From a virus: 26,687 nucleotides of DNA. Each line of letters starts with the position of its first letter. Position 1 is the stretch's first letter. The position numbers were made by a program, and so were the translations under genes. The stretch lies in IMG/VR virus record IMGVR_UViG_3300008267_000299, positions 1 through 26,687 of that record; one strand, 5' to 3'. Below, one piece after another: positions 7,318 through 15,381 of the stretch. The notes beneath the pieces are model-generated. The model saw only the letters and a list, made by a program, of their open reading frames with translations. It was not told the DNA's origin and made no database searches.

Positions 7318-7724
7318 TGAAGAAAGCTAAGTTGACTAGAGAACGAGCGCTACGAGAAGCAGTTCGTATCCTTGTAAGAAAGATGATAAAGGAAGCTGAG
7401 GAGGCTGAAACGGATCCAGCAGCTGAAGAAGCACCTGAAGACCCAACAGCAACACCGGATGCAGCTGCTAAACAGGAACCCGCTAAACAAGAGCCAGCTA
7501 AACAAGAGCCTGCGCAGCCAGAGCCAGCTCCGGAAGAAGAAGGTCTTAATCCAGACTTTCAGGCAGCAACTGATGCTTTCATGCGTAAACTAGCTCAGTC
7601 GACTGGAACACCGAGTGCTGATGATTTAATAGACATGATGTCACAGATGGTTGAGCGGTTTACAACTTCTAGCGAAGAGAGATTAAACCTACTTAAAGGA
7701 ATCCGAAATAATACAGTACACTAA
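7317..7724 (+). CDS. Acidic Pro/Ala/Glu-rich internal-protein candidate
   Basis: A 135-residue protein in three parts. Residues 1-26 form a strongly basic helix containing LRE14/A and IKE26/A, both good prohead-protease sites. Residues 27-78 are disordered and acidic, with three tandem AKQEP units and runs of Pro, Ala and Glu. Residues 80-135 form a short helical domain (ATDAFMRKLAQ, ADDLIDMMSQMVERF). This layout, a basic targeting helix followed by an acidic low-complexity body, is what one expects for a head-core or internal protein. No specific family is recognised. The start overlaps the upstream stop by one base (TAATG). Confidence 0.7.
   Translation: MKKAKLTRERALREAVRILVRKMIKEAEEAETDPAAEEAPEDPTATPDAAAKQEPAKQEPAKQEPAQPEPAPEEEGLNPDFQAATDAFMRKLAQSTGTPSADDLIDMMSQMVERFTTSSEERLNLLKGIRNNTVH
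7467..7511 (+). repeat. Three tandem 15-bp units
   Basis: Three copies of a GCTAAACAAGAGCCA-like unit, the last two nearly identical, encode AKQEP repeats in the disordered region of the surrounding protein. The near-identity suggests recent slippage expansion. Confidence 0.85.
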
Positions 7725-8188
7725 TGAAAACATCGCAAATCATAAAAAGACTGAGAGAGGATTCTGCTTATCAAGAGTTCTTCCAAAAAGCAATGAAAAA
7801 GTTCGACATTTCGTCCCCTTCTGACTTGAAGGATCCAGAAAAGAAAAAGAACTTTTTTAATTACGTAGACAAAAACTACTCAGCTAAGAGTGAGGCGTAT
7901 ATTAGAGGTAAGTGGACTACATCTAGTTCTAGTGGTGGTACATACTTTCCAGCACACAGTGCTGATAGTGCAGAAGTAAAAAAAGCTAAACAAGCATTGG
8001 CTAGGTGGTTTACAAATATAAAAAAGAATTTACCTGGAAGCATGTCAAGAAGCGTATTAGACGATTTGTCAGATTTAATTGACGATTACGCATTAGCCTA
8101 CGCTCAAGATGAAATCGAAGCTGCTGAAAAAGTAATGTCACGCAACCTCGGTGATGAGATGAATAAGCGAAGCATAAACATTAAGTAA
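7724..8188 (+). CDS. Conserved phage protein with MKTSQ...LRE leader
   Basis: A 154-residue protein. The leader MKTSQIIKRLRE ends in LRE12 before Asp and opens like T4 internal proteins (MKTYQEFIAE). The body begins YQEFFQKAMKKFDISSPSDL and KKKNFFNYVDKNYSAKSE, a helical module I recall from many marine T4-like phages near head genes. A Ser/Gly linker follows (around 66-75), then a helical C-terminal domain with LARWFTNIKKNLPG and LIDDYALAYAQDEIEAAEKV. The function is unknown. Position and leader suggest an internal head protein. Confidence 0.7.
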   Translation: MKTSQIIKRLREDSAYQEFFQKAMKKFDISSPSDLKDPEKKKNFFNYVDKNYSAKSEAYIRGKWTTSSSSGGTYFPAHSADSAEVKKAKQALARWFTNIKKNLPGSMSRSVLDDLSDLIDDYALAYAQDEIEAAEKVMSRNLGDEMNKRSINIK

Positions 8189-8192
8189 TTGC

Positions 8193-8543
8193 ATGAAAAT
8201 AGAGGTTACAAAAACAAACTTAGTTCTAGGCATAGTTATTGTGTTTTTGATTGGTTACATTCTAATTGTACGTAACTTTTCAAAAACCACCATAGACGAT
8301 TCGAAATATCGAAATCAGATTGATAGTCTCAACAACGTACTTCTCGAGTACAAGAATAAGCAGCTTGACCTAGATAAAAAAATAGCAAACTACGAGCTGG
8401 ATATTCGAAAACTGGACTTTCAAATAGATTCAGCAGAAAATAAAATAATCGAAATAAGAAACTACTATGGTGAAAGGATTAAAAATGTTGGTCGTTTTTC
8501 TACTGCTGAGCTTGACGACTTTTTCACAAAACGCTACAAGTAA
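8193..8543 (+). CDS. Membrane-anchored coiled-coil protein, candidate inner-membrane spanin
   Basis: A 116-residue protein. Residues 8-27 form a single N-terminal membrane helix (NLVLGIVIVFLIGYILIV), followed by a long coiled coil (33-95) rich in Leu, Asp and Lys, and ending FSTAELDDFFTKRYK. This is the layout of Rz-type i-spanins: a signal anchor with a periplasmic coiled coil. The next gene begins inside it in another frame, as Rz1 often does in Rz. Whether the partner acts as an o-spanin is doubtful because it lacks a lipobox. Spanin assignment is by architecture only. Confidence 0.5.
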   Translation: MKIEVTKTNLVLGIVIVFLIGYILIVRNFSKTTIDDSKYRNQIDSLNNVLLEYKNKQLDLDKKIANYELDIRKLDFQIDSAENKIIEIRNYYGERIKNVGRFSTAELDDFFTKRYK

Positions 8544-8904
8544 CGAACCACAAGTTTGTATGCCAGCTAGTCGAGCACGCAAAGTAGCTCAAGACTTGCT
8601 TCGCTTGGATTCACTTGCAGCTGAACACAATAAGACTCTTTTTGTACTCGAACGTACACAAACTAAGCTAGTTGTGAAGGACAGCATCATAAGCTCAAAC
8701 GAAGAAAAGATTGCTGAATATCTTGAAGAGATTGGAACACATAAAGAAAAATATACAGTTGCTAACAATCGAGTTACCGAACTACAAGAGAGTGTAAGCA
8801 CGCTACAAACAAAGAACGAAAACCTACAAGGTTGGATCAAAGGCTTAGGAGGAGGTTTGATTGCAACAATGACCACATTGATAACGATAATACTTGTCAA
8901 ATAA
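8467..8904 (+). CDS. Secreted coiled-coil protein with C-terminal membrane helix
   Basis: A 145-residue protein overlapping the previous gene by 77 bases in a different frame. It has a clear signal peptide (MVKGLKMLVVFLLLSLTTFS, cleavage around 20-21), a coiled-coil body (40-120) and a hydrophobic C-terminus (GLGGGLIATMTTLITIIL). ATG 8485 is an alternative start and would still keep a signal sequence. There is no Leu-x-x-Cys lipobox, so it is not a standard Rz1 lipoprotein. The protein would be exported and held by its C-terminal helix. It ends one base before the terminase start. A lysis or envelope role is likely; exact function is unknown. Confidence 0.55.
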   Translation: MVKGLKMLVVFLLLSLTTFSQNATSNEPQVCMPASRARKVAQDLLRLDSLAAEHNKTLFVLERTQTKLVVKDSIISSNEEKIAEYLEEIGTHKEKYTVANNRVTELQESVSTLQTKNENLQGWIKGLGGGLIATMTTLITIILVK

Positions 8905-8905
8905 T

Positions 8906-10483
8906 ATGTCAGATCAGCAGAAAACATTAAAGGAGATAATCAAGGAGGAGTACATAAAGTGTGCCCGTTCCGCATCATACTTTATGAAAAAATACTGCGT
9001 GATCCAGCATCCTACTCGAGGTAAGATTCCATTTCACCTATATCCATATCAGGAAGGTGCATTACAAGACTTCCAGGAAAATGATAGGACAATCATCTTA
9101 AAATCTAGGCAGCTTGGTATTTCAACATTGATTGCTGGTTACGCACTTTGGATGATTTTGTTTCAAAATGATAAAAACGTACTTGTAGTTGCGATCGACC
9201 AGAATACATCTAAAAACCTCGTAACAAAGGTACGAGTAATGTTCGACAATTTACCTAGCTGGTTAAAATTGAAGGCGGTTGAAAGTAATAAACTATCGAT
9301 GAGGTTATCAAATGGATCACAAATCAAGGCCGTATCAAGTACCGGAACATCTGGTCGATCTGAGGCACTATCACTTGTGATCATAGATGAGGCAGCTTTC
9401 GTCGATGGCGCAGAAGAGTTATGGGCTTCATTGCAGCAAACATTATCAACGGGTGGTCAGGGTATATTATTGTCAACCCCAAACGGAACTGGTAACTTTT
9501 TTCACAAAATGTGGGCAAAGGCTGAGGCTGGAGAAAACAAATTCAAAACACTAAGACTACCGTGGACCGTCCATCCAGAGCGAGATCAAGTATGGCGAAA
9601 TAGGCAGGAGGCAGAATTAGGAGCGAGACTGGCAGCGCAGGAATGTGATTGTGATTTTAGCACTTCTGGAAATACTGTTGTTTCTCCTGATTTGATAACT
9701 CACCACATGAATACCTTTGCAAAAGATCCTATTGAAAAGAGAGGATTTGATGGTAATCTATGGGTGTGGGAGATTCCCGATTACACGAGAAGCTATTTAA
9801 TAGCAGCCGATGTTGCAAGAGGAGATGGATCGGACTTTTCTGCATTCCATGTAATTGATATAGAATCATGCACTCAGGTTGCTGAGTATAAAGGCCAAGT
9901 ATCAACTAAAGACTTTGGCAATATGCTAGTTGCTGCGGGAACAGAGTATAACGACGCTTTGTTGGTAGTGGAAAACGCAAACGTAGGTTGGGCAACATTG
10001 CAGCAAATAATTGAACGTGGATATAAAAATCTCTATTACACACCAAAGGATAGTGGTTTAGATTCAGATAAGTTTCTCACAAAGGGATATGATCTAACAG
10101 ACAAAAAGGATATGGTCGCCGGGTTTACTAACTCACACAAAGTAAGGCCTCTGACAATATCCAAGATGGAGTTGTATATTCGAGAGAATAGTTGTATAAT
10201 AAGAAGTAAGCGTTTACTGGATGAATTGTTTGTATTTATTTACAGAGCCGGTAGACCAGAAGCTGCCTCCGGCTACAACGACGACTTGGTAATGAGTTTT
10301 TGTCAAGGATTGTGGGTAAGAGATACAGCACTAAGATTAAGGCAAGCAGGAATCGAGTTAAACCGAATGGCAGTAAATAATATAAAATCTACAGTATCTA
10401 TCTACAAGCCTACCTTTAGTAACCGTGCTTTCAAAGTGAAAACTCAACACGGAAACGACGAAGACATTAACTGGTTGTTGTGA
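8906..10483 (+). CDS. 17: Terminase large subunit (T4 gp17-like)
   Basis: ATP-driven DNA packaging motor with headful nuclease. ATG 8906 is chosen over TTG 8894 because it follows the upstream stop by one base; it gives 525 residues. Order: Walker A-like SRQLGIST at 67-74, Walker B LVIIDEAAF with D161-E162, coupling motif LLSTPNGTG at 188-196. The RNase-H-fold nuclease follows, with acidic residues D302 (IAADVARGDGSD), E356 (LLVVENANVGW) and D459/D460 (GYNDDLVMSF). T4 gp17 is about 610 residues, so this one is shorter at the N-terminus. It is followed directly by its own promoter box and the portal gene; no small terminase, sheath or tube gene is adjacent. Confidence 0.96.
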   Translation: MSDQQKTLKEIIKEEYIKCARSASYFMKKYCVIQHPTRGKIPFHLYPYQEGALQDFQENDRTIILKSRQLGISTLIAGYALWMILFQNDKNVLVVAIDQNTSKNLVTKVRVMFDNLPSWLKLKAVESNKLSMRLSNGSQIKAVSSTGTSGRSEALSLVIIDEAAFVDGAEELWASLQQTLSTGGQGILLSTPNGTGNFFHKMWAKAEAGENKFKTLRLPWTVHPERDQVWRNRQEAELGARLAAQECDCDFSTSGNTVVSPDLITHHMNTFAKDPIEKRGFDGNLWVWEIPDYTRSYLIAADVARGDGSDFSAFHVIDIESCTQVAEYKGQVSTKDFGNMLVAAGTEYNDALLVVENANVGWATLQQIIERGYKNLYYTPKDSGLDSDKFLTKGYDLTDKKDMVAGFTNSHKVRPLTISKMELYIRENSCIIRSKRLLDELFVFIYRAGRPEAASGYNDDLVMSFCQGLWVRDTALRLRQAGIELNRMAVNNIKSTVSIYKPTFSNRAFKVKTQHGNDEDINWLL

Positions 10484-10484
10484 C

Positions 10485-10491
10485 TATTTAT
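10485..10491 (+). promoter_or_regulatory. TATTTAT box upstream of portal gene
   Basis: TATTTAT sits in the 23-base gap between terminase and portal, two bases after the terminase stop and 15 bases before ATG 10507. A run of A residues follows the box. It is one of the clearest boxes in the window. Confidence 0.65.
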
Positions 10492-10506
10492 TTAAAAAAA
10501 CATTAA

Positions 10507-12375
10507 ATGGCTGAAAGACAACAATCACAGTCCTTATTTGGTGCATTAAGACGTTTATTCAGTACTGACGTAATCATCCGCAATGTAGGAGGTAACCAGC
10601 TCAAGGTTATTGATACTAATAAATTGCAGTCAGATGGTAACTTAAAGACCAACAGAAGAGTTGACCGATACTCGAGATTATTCTCGACAATGCCAGGCGG
10701 AATGTCTATGCATGCAGGTCAGCTGCAACTTTATACTCGCTTGGAGTTGTTTCGTGATTACGAGGCAATGGATACGGATAGTATTATTTCATCAGCACTA
10801 GACATATACGCCGATGAGTGTACTGCTAAGAATGAGTTTGGAGATATGCTGGCAATTCAATCTTCAAATGAGAAAGTACAAAAAGTATTGCACAACCTAT
10901 TTTACGACATCTTAAACGTTGAGTTTAACTTATGGCCGTGGATTAGAAACACAGTTAAGTATGGAGATTTCTTCCTAAAACTCAACATTGCAGAAAAATA
11001 TGGTGTAATTGGTGTAGAGCCAATTTCAGCGTATGAGATGATTAGAGAAGAAGGAATGAATCCCGAAGATCCAAATGAGATCAAATTCAAAAGAGACTTC
11101 ACAGCTCTATCTTCTGCTTATTCTGTAAGCTCAACACGAAATAGTGAAGAATTTGATAACTACGAGATTGCACATTTTCGCTTACTATCGGATACCAACT
11201 TTCTACCTTACGGTCGATCAATAATCGAACCGACAAGAAAAGTTTGGAAACAGATAACTCTAATGGAAGATGCGATGTTAATTCATCGTATCATGCGTGC
11301 ACCAGATAAGCGTGTATTTAAGATTGACATCGGTAACATACCACCAAACGAGGTTGATGCGTTTATGGAGGGTATGACTAGTAAGATGCAAAAAGTACCT
11401 TATGTAGATCCTGAATCAGGAGAGTACAACTTAAAGTATAACATGCAAAACCTACTAGAAGACTTCTACCTACCAGTACGTGGAGCTGAAAGTGGTACAT
11501 CCATAGAATCCTTAGCCGGGATTCAATACGACTCTATTGCGGATATCGAGTATTTGAGAAACCGATTACTAGGGTCTTTGAAGATTCCAAAAGCATACTT
11601 AGGGTACGAAGAAGATACAACTGGAAAGGCAACACTAGCATCACAAGACTTTCGATTTGCAAGAACGATCGAACGAGTGCAGAAGATCATTGTATCTGAG
11701 CTGTACAAGATTGCACTAGTACACCTTTATGCTCAAGGATTCCAAGACGAAGACTTAGTGGATTTCACATTAAGTCTTACAGCACCATCATCAGTATACG
11801 AGAAAGAAAAGGTAGAGCTTTGGACGTCCAAAGTGACTCTAGCTGGCGACATGGTTGAAAAGAAACTATTCAGTAGATATTGGGTATACGAAAATCTATT
11901 CAATATGAGTGAGCAGCAGTGGATGGAGGAGCAGGATAGGATCATACGAGATACCAAGGAGCAGTTTAGATTAGAGCAAATTAAGACAGAAGGAAACGAT
12001 CCATCTAAAACTGGTCAGTCATTTGGAACACCACACGACTTAGCACAACTATACAAAGGTAATGGAGGCGTGCCAAAGGGATACGATGAGAAGATGCCAG
12101 AAGGTGGATGGCCTGGAGCTGGAAGACCGGAAGAGCCGGGAACTTATGCAACTCACAAGCATCCGTTAGGATGGGATCCACTAGGAGCCAAGAGTATTCG
12201 AAAAGTTTACGAACAAGAAAAGCGAATGGAATCTAACCGCTCATTGTTAAATTCATTAGAAAAGACTATGGGTAGTAAAAAGCAAGCACTCAAAGAAACA
12301 TACGATCTTAGCGATGAAAATGATACAAAAGATCCAGATTTGTTAAGCGAAGATAATCTATTACAAGAGGAATAA
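10507..12375 (+). CDS. 20: Portal protein (T4 gp20-like)
   Basis: The dodecameric portal at the DNA-packaging vertex. The 622-residue length compares with 524 in T4. T4-like portal signatures include RRVDRYSRLF at 50-59, MDTDSIISSALDIYADECT at 88-106, WIRNTVKYGDFFLKL at 145-159, ISAYEMIREEG at 173-183 and the clip region MEDAMLIHRIMRAPDKRVFK at 253-272. An extended C-terminus (about 505-622) is rich in Gly, Pro and charge. It probably starts an operon with the two following head proteins, the protease and the core proteins, driven by the box at 10485 and again at 12388. Confidence 0.96.
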   Translation: MAERQQSQSLFGALRRLFSTDVIIRNVGGNQLKVIDTNKLQSDGNLKTNRRVDRYSRLFSTMPGGMSMHAGQLQLYTRLELFRDYEAMDTDSIISSALDIYADECTAKNEFGDMLAIQSSNEKVQKVLHNLFYDILNVEFNLWPWIRNTVKYGDFFLKLNIAEKYGVIGVEPISAYEMIREEGMNPEDPNEIKFKRDFTALSSAYSVSSTRNSEEFDNYEIAHFRLLSDTNFLPYGRSIIEPTRKVWKQITLMEDAMLIHRIMRAPDKRVFKIDIGNIPPNEVDAFMEGMTSKMQKVPYVDPESGEYNLKYNMQNLLEDFYLPVRGAESGTSIESLAGIQYDSIADIEYLRNRLLGSLKIPKAYLGYEEDTTGKATLASQDFRFARTIERVQKIIVSELYKIALVHLYAQGFQDEDLVDFTLSLTAPSSVYEKEKVELWTSKVTLAGDMVEKKLFSRYWVYENLFNMSEQQWMEEQDRIIRDTKEQFRLEQIKTEGNDPSKTGQSFGTPHDLAQLYKGNGGVPKGYDEKMPEGGWPGAGRPEEPGTYATHKHPLGWDPLGAKSIRKVYEQEKRMESNRSLLNSLEKTMGSKKQALKETYDLSDENDTKDPDLLSEDNLLQEE

Positions 12376-12387
12376 ACTTTTAGGGCA

Positions 12388-12394
12388 TATTTAT
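12388..12394 (+). promoter_or_regulatory. TATTTAT box before the head-core operon
   Basis: TATTTAT in the 25-base gap after the portal gene, only six bases before ATG 12401. With a -10-type start this transcript would have almost no leader. No Shine-Dalgarno sequence is present between the box and the ATG. Confidence 0.6.
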
Positions 12395-12400
12395 TACTAG

Positions 12401-13255
12401 ATGAAAAAGTCAACACATTCTAAAATAAAAAACACTGCCATCTTGTTTGAGCTATTGACCAGACAAGTAGCAGCTGATACTATAAAGGGAGTGGAGAAAT
12501 CTCCAGCACTTACTCTTATACGAGAGCACTTCAAACCTAATAACATTCTTACCAAAGAGCTGATGCTCTATCAAACACTGATGAACGAAAAGTTCTCGAG
12601 CCAAGATAAAGCAAACTACCTAATCAATACAGTAGTTAAGTTGAGAAATAAACTCAACACTAAAGTGTTAGGTGAATCAAAGTACAACCTAATTAGAGAG
12701 ATTAAAAAGCACTACGACCTTACTGATTTCTTCAAAACCAATCTAAGTGAATATAAGCTATATGCATCTATCTATCGGGTTTTCGAAGGTGCAATCATCA
12801 CTAAAGCTGCAGAAGTAGTTCGCAGCCGCTTTACTTTGTTAGAGCATTTGACCAAGAAAAAGACAAACGCAATCACTGAAAGCACTAATCCAGTAGGCGA
12901 CTATATTAAGCAGGATGAAGAGGTGAGATTATTGGCTTACAAACTTATGATAGATAAGTTTAACGAAAAGTACGCCAGCTTGTCAACAAAACAAAGATCA
13001 ATTCTTAAAGAATATATCAACAACGTATCCAATACAGTTTCTTTAAAGAACTTCATACTCAAAGAAGCTGATCTACTTAGAGCTAGTATCAAAAAGCATA
13101 TTCCAAAAATCACCGATAAAGTGACCAAAATAAAGCTTAACGAAGTTAGCAATATGCTAAACTCATTCTCTAAGGTAAAAACTATAAAAGAGGAGAACGT
13201 ATTGTCATTGTTGTTGTATCACGAACTCTTAAAGGAACTTAAAAATGTCAAGTAA
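12401..13255 (+). CDS. Conserved helical protein of the T4-like head cluster
   Basis: A 284-residue, almost entirely helical, basic protein. It begins MKKSTHSKIKNTAILFELLTRQ and contains KELMLYQTLMNEKFSSQDKA (53-72), a Lys/Asn-rich middle and SLLLYHELLKELK at the end. I recall a protein of this form between portal and protease genes in many marine T4-like phages. No T4 gene name can be given. Its position suggests a role in prohead core assembly. The last 11 bases overlap the next gene. LxE sites occur (for example ILKEADLL near 222), so cleavage is possible. Confidence 0.75.
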   Translation: MKKSTHSKIKNTAILFELLTRQVAADTIKGVEKSPALTLIREHFKPNNILTKELMLYQTLMNEKFSSQDKANYLINTVVKLRNKLNTKVLGESKYNLIREIKKHYDLTDFFKTNLSEYKLYASIYRVFEGAIITKAAEVVRSRFTLLEHLTKKKTNAITESTNPVGDYIKQDEEVRLLAYKLMIDKFNEKYASLSTKQRSILKEYINNVSNTVSLKNFILKEADLLRASIKKHIPKITDKVTKIKLNEVSNMLNSFSKVKTIKEENVLSLLLYHELLKELKNVK

Positions 13256-13988
13256 AAGAAGACTTACAAAAGAGGATATCGAAGAGGTTCGCAACTACAT
13301 TAAGAAGCTGCGCAAAGAAGGAAGTACGACAGCCAATGCTCCAGGTTTCCTTACAGCAGCAGCTTGGACTGGTGAAGAGGGTGGTGAGGGTACAAAAGCC
13401 ATCGATGTTGAGGATGATCAATACGCATTTTCAATAAAGCCTTCTGAAAAGAAGCAACACTTTATTAAGTTGCATGAAGCGAATTACAAGGCTTTTAAGG
13501 AAGACGCAACATCTACTCATGTTCAAAAAATCAATCGCAGAATACTCGAAGTAAATAAAATGCTTAGAGAGATTTCGCAGGCATTGGATCATAGCATAAA
13601 GCTAAAACAAGAGTCAGCTGTAGATAATTCAAGATATTGGAAAAAGACCAACGAAGCGTTTTTGAAGATGAAGTCTAGGCTATCTGAGGTGAATAAGAAG
13701 ATAGGCCAATTAGCTAATTTAAAGGAATTAGCAGCAAACGCTGTTAAAGATAAGTTATTCCAATTACTAACAAAAGCAGGAGTACAAGTATCAGCAGATG
13801 ACATAGACTACAATCAAGTGGCAGCTGATCAGTATGAGTTTGACGTTATGATTGGAGGAGAGCCTTACGCAATAGATTACGACAAAGGTTTACTGGTTTA
13901 TCAAGGCTACGATCAGGAGGTAGAGATAGGTAGCATCAACCAAGAGATGCAAGTTGTAGCTAAACTAGGACAAATTTTTAAACAATGA
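13245..13988 (+). CDS. Conserved protein upstream of the prohead protease
   Basis: A 247-residue protein. The N-terminus is a basic helix (SSKRRLTKEDIEEVRNYIKK) followed by a Gly/Ala/Thr linker (APGFLTAAAWTGEEGG). The middle (80-165) is a long helix or coiled coil, including NRRILEVNKMLREISQALDHS. The C-terminal 75 residues form a small alpha/beta domain ending with VDIDYN-like strands and DKGLLVYQGYDQEVEIGS. It overlaps the previous gene by 11 bases and the protease gene by four (ATGA), implying translational coupling. The function is unknown; position suggests a structural or core role. Confidence 0.7.
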   Translation: MSSKRRLTKEDIEEVRNYIKKLRKEGSTTANAPGFLTAAAWTGEEGGEGTKAIDVEDDQYAFSIKPSEKKQHFIKLHEANYKAFKEDATSTHVQKINRRILEVNKMLREISQALDHSIKLKQESAVDNSRYWKKTNEAFLKMKSRLSEVNKKIGQLANLKELAANAVKDKLFQLLTKAGVQVSADDIDYNQVAADQYEFDVMIGGEPYAIDYDKGLLVYQGYDQEVEIGSINQEMQVVAKLGQIFKQ

Positions 13989-14602
13989 ATAAGTCAGTAT
14001 TAGTAGATTACATTGGATCAATCCAAGTGACTCCTGAGCAAATCACAGAGTCAATGGCCAAGAACGAAGGAAAGGTCATCGTATCTGGTGTAATGCAGCG
14101 TGGTAGTGATGGTAGAGATCAAAACTTTAACCAAAATGGTAGAAGCTATCCATTACCAATCTTAAAGCGTGAGTGCGAAAAATACAAAAATGTATTTATC
14201 AAAGAGCGTAGAGCTTTAGGTGAACTAGACCATCCAGAGTCTTCTGTAGTAAACTTAGCAAATGTGTCTCATAACGTCTTAGATATTTGGTGGGATGGAA
14301 CCGACTTGATGGGTAAGATTGAAATCTTAGCAACACCATCAGGAAACATTGCAAAAGAGTTGCTACGAGCAGGAATCCGTTTAGGTATTTCATCTCGAGG
14401 AATGGGATCAGTAAAAAACCTAGGAGAGGGTAAAGTAGAAGTGCAAGATGACTTTGAAATTGTATGTTGGGACTTGGTTTCCAATCCATCTACACAAGGT
14501 GCATTTATGTCCCCATCCCTAAACGAAAGTGTAAGCCGAGGAGGATCAAACAAGTATTCAAAAATCAACTCACTAATTGGTGACATAATATCAGTAATGT
14601 AA
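13985..14602 (+). CDS. 21: Prohead core protease (T4 gp21-like serine protease)
   Basis: This protease trims scaffold, capsid and internal proteins at (L/I)xE sites before packaging. The 205-residue length is close to T4 gp21 (212). Catalytic motifs visible: His in ALGELDHPESSVV (H83), Ser in GISSRGMGS (S137, next to S136) and a likely Asp in CWDLVSNPS (D163). The sequence NFNQNGRSYPLPIL at 47-60 is also typical. Near the C-terminus SLNE181/S is a plausible autocleavage site. The gene lies between two conserved head proteins and a run of leader-bearing core proteins, which would be its substrates. Substrate candidates also lie 76-8188. Confidence 0.95.
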   Translation: MNKSVLVDYIGSIQVTPEQITESMAKNEGKVIVSGVMQRGSDGRDQNFNQNGRSYPLPILKRECEKYKNVFIKERRALGELDHPESSVVNLANVSHNVLDIWWDGTDLMGKIEILATPSGNIAKELLRAGIRLGISSRGMGSVKNLGEGKVEVQDDFEIVCWDLVSNPSTQGAFMSPSLNESVSRGGSNKYSKINSLIGDIISVM

Positions 14603-14603
14603 T

Positions 14604-14963
14604 ATGAAACTCAAGAAAATAAAAGAAAGCATTGACCAAAAAACTACCCTAAACGAGAAAGCTGCATTCTTGCAGGAAGTTTCTCAGTTTAATGAGTATG
14701 GTAAGATAATTTACCGTACAGAAGGTATGCGAGAAGCAGCTGAAAAAATTAGTAAGGTTGTTGAGAACGCTGAGCGTATTGCTTTGCAAGAAACCGATGA
14801 ATGGTTTGATGAAGTGACCGTAAAGCGAAATATGAAGTCTCTTCGTTCCAACAATGAGGCATTTAAAAAAACTGTTGGTGAAATCGCAAAACTACAACAA
14901 AGATTAGAAGCTTTGTATGAAGAGATGGGAGGAACATTAGGCAGATACTACGAAATTCACTAA
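14604..14963 (+). CDS. Conserved small head-cluster protein (helical)
   Basis: A 119-residue helical protein immediately after the protease. The N-terminus MKLKKIKESIDQKTTLNE contains IKE8 and LNE18, followed by FLQE25, all candidate gp21 sites. The conserved core is SQFNEYGKIIYR (27-38), ENAERIALQETDEWFDEVTVKRN (54-76) and a C-terminal heptad helix with LQQRLEALYEEMGGTLGRYYEI. I recall this as a frequent neighbour of the protease in T4-like marine phages. The role is unproven; a prohead core component is likely. Confidence 0.75.
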   Translation: MKLKKIKESIDQKTTLNEKAAFLQEVSQFNEYGKIIYRTEGMREAAEKISKVVENAERIALQETDEWFDEVTVKRNMKSLRSNNEAFKKTVGEIAKLQQRLEALYEEMGGTLGRYYEIH

Positions 14964-14964
14964 C

Positions 14965-15381
14965 ATGAATAAGGCAGATAAATTGGTACTAAAGCTCATC
15001 AACGAAGTGTTGGATGAGTACATCTTCGAAGCTGAGGAAGAAGGTAATCCCTTTGCTGCAGCCGCTGACGCAGGAGGTGGAGATAAGGGAGCTGATGCAG
15101 GTGCTGAAGCAGGTGCCGATGCAGCCGCTGCTGATGGTGGAGGAGAAGAGGAGAAGGATAAGGAAAAGAAAGAAGCTCCTGCAGAAGATGCATTAAGCTT
15201 TAAATTTGACGTATCAGCTGCCAAGAAGTATAACACATCTAACTTTAGAAATGATACTGCAGTAGCAAAAAAAATAACAAAGAACGGAATACTAGCAACT
15301 GTAAAGCCAGACGACGTAGATGTTCTTATAGGTTTCGATGATATTACAGAACAAGCAAAATCTTTTTTTAAAAACAAATAA
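14965..15381 (+). CDS. Acidic Ala/Gly/Asp-rich core-protein candidate
   Basis: A 138-residue protein. The N-terminal helix NKADKLVLKLINEVLDEYIFEAEEE has INE14, LDE18 and IFE22/A. Residues 28-75 are low complexity, built of Ala, Gly, Asp and Glu. The C-terminal 60 residues form a small folded domain (FKFDVSAAKKYNTSNF, ITKNGILATVKPDDVDVLIGFDD). The acidic, low-complexity middle and the cluster position are reminiscent of T4 core proteins gp67/gp68, though no direct sequence match is claimed. It starts one base after the previous stop and is followed by a one-base overlap with the next gene. Confidence 0.65.
   Translation: MNKADKLVLKLINEVLDEYIFEAEEEGNPFAAAADAGGGDKGADAGAEAGADAAAADGGGEEEKDKEKKEAPAEDALSFKFDVSAAKKYNTSNFRNDTAVAKKITKNGILATVKPDDVDVLIGFDDITEQAKSFFKNK

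Noticed and set aside
7317-7724. Secreted or surface protein based on Pro/Glu repeats
   Set aside because: The N-terminus is basic and amphipathic with LxE sites rather than a signal peptide.
8894-8905. TTG start for terminase
   Set aside because: ATG 8906 follows the upstream stop by one base and needs no rare start codon.
10233-10239. TATTTAT copy within the terminase gene
   Set aside because: No gene starts downstream within 200 bases; it encodes part of a conserved protein segment. The same applies to 14193 in the protease gene and 24031 in the fibre gene.
14937-15377. A 146-codon open frame on the - strand opposite the acidic core protein
   Set aside because: It is Ala/Ser/Pro low complexity produced by reading GC-skewed repeats backwards; the + strand frame has a coherent start, leader and neighbours.
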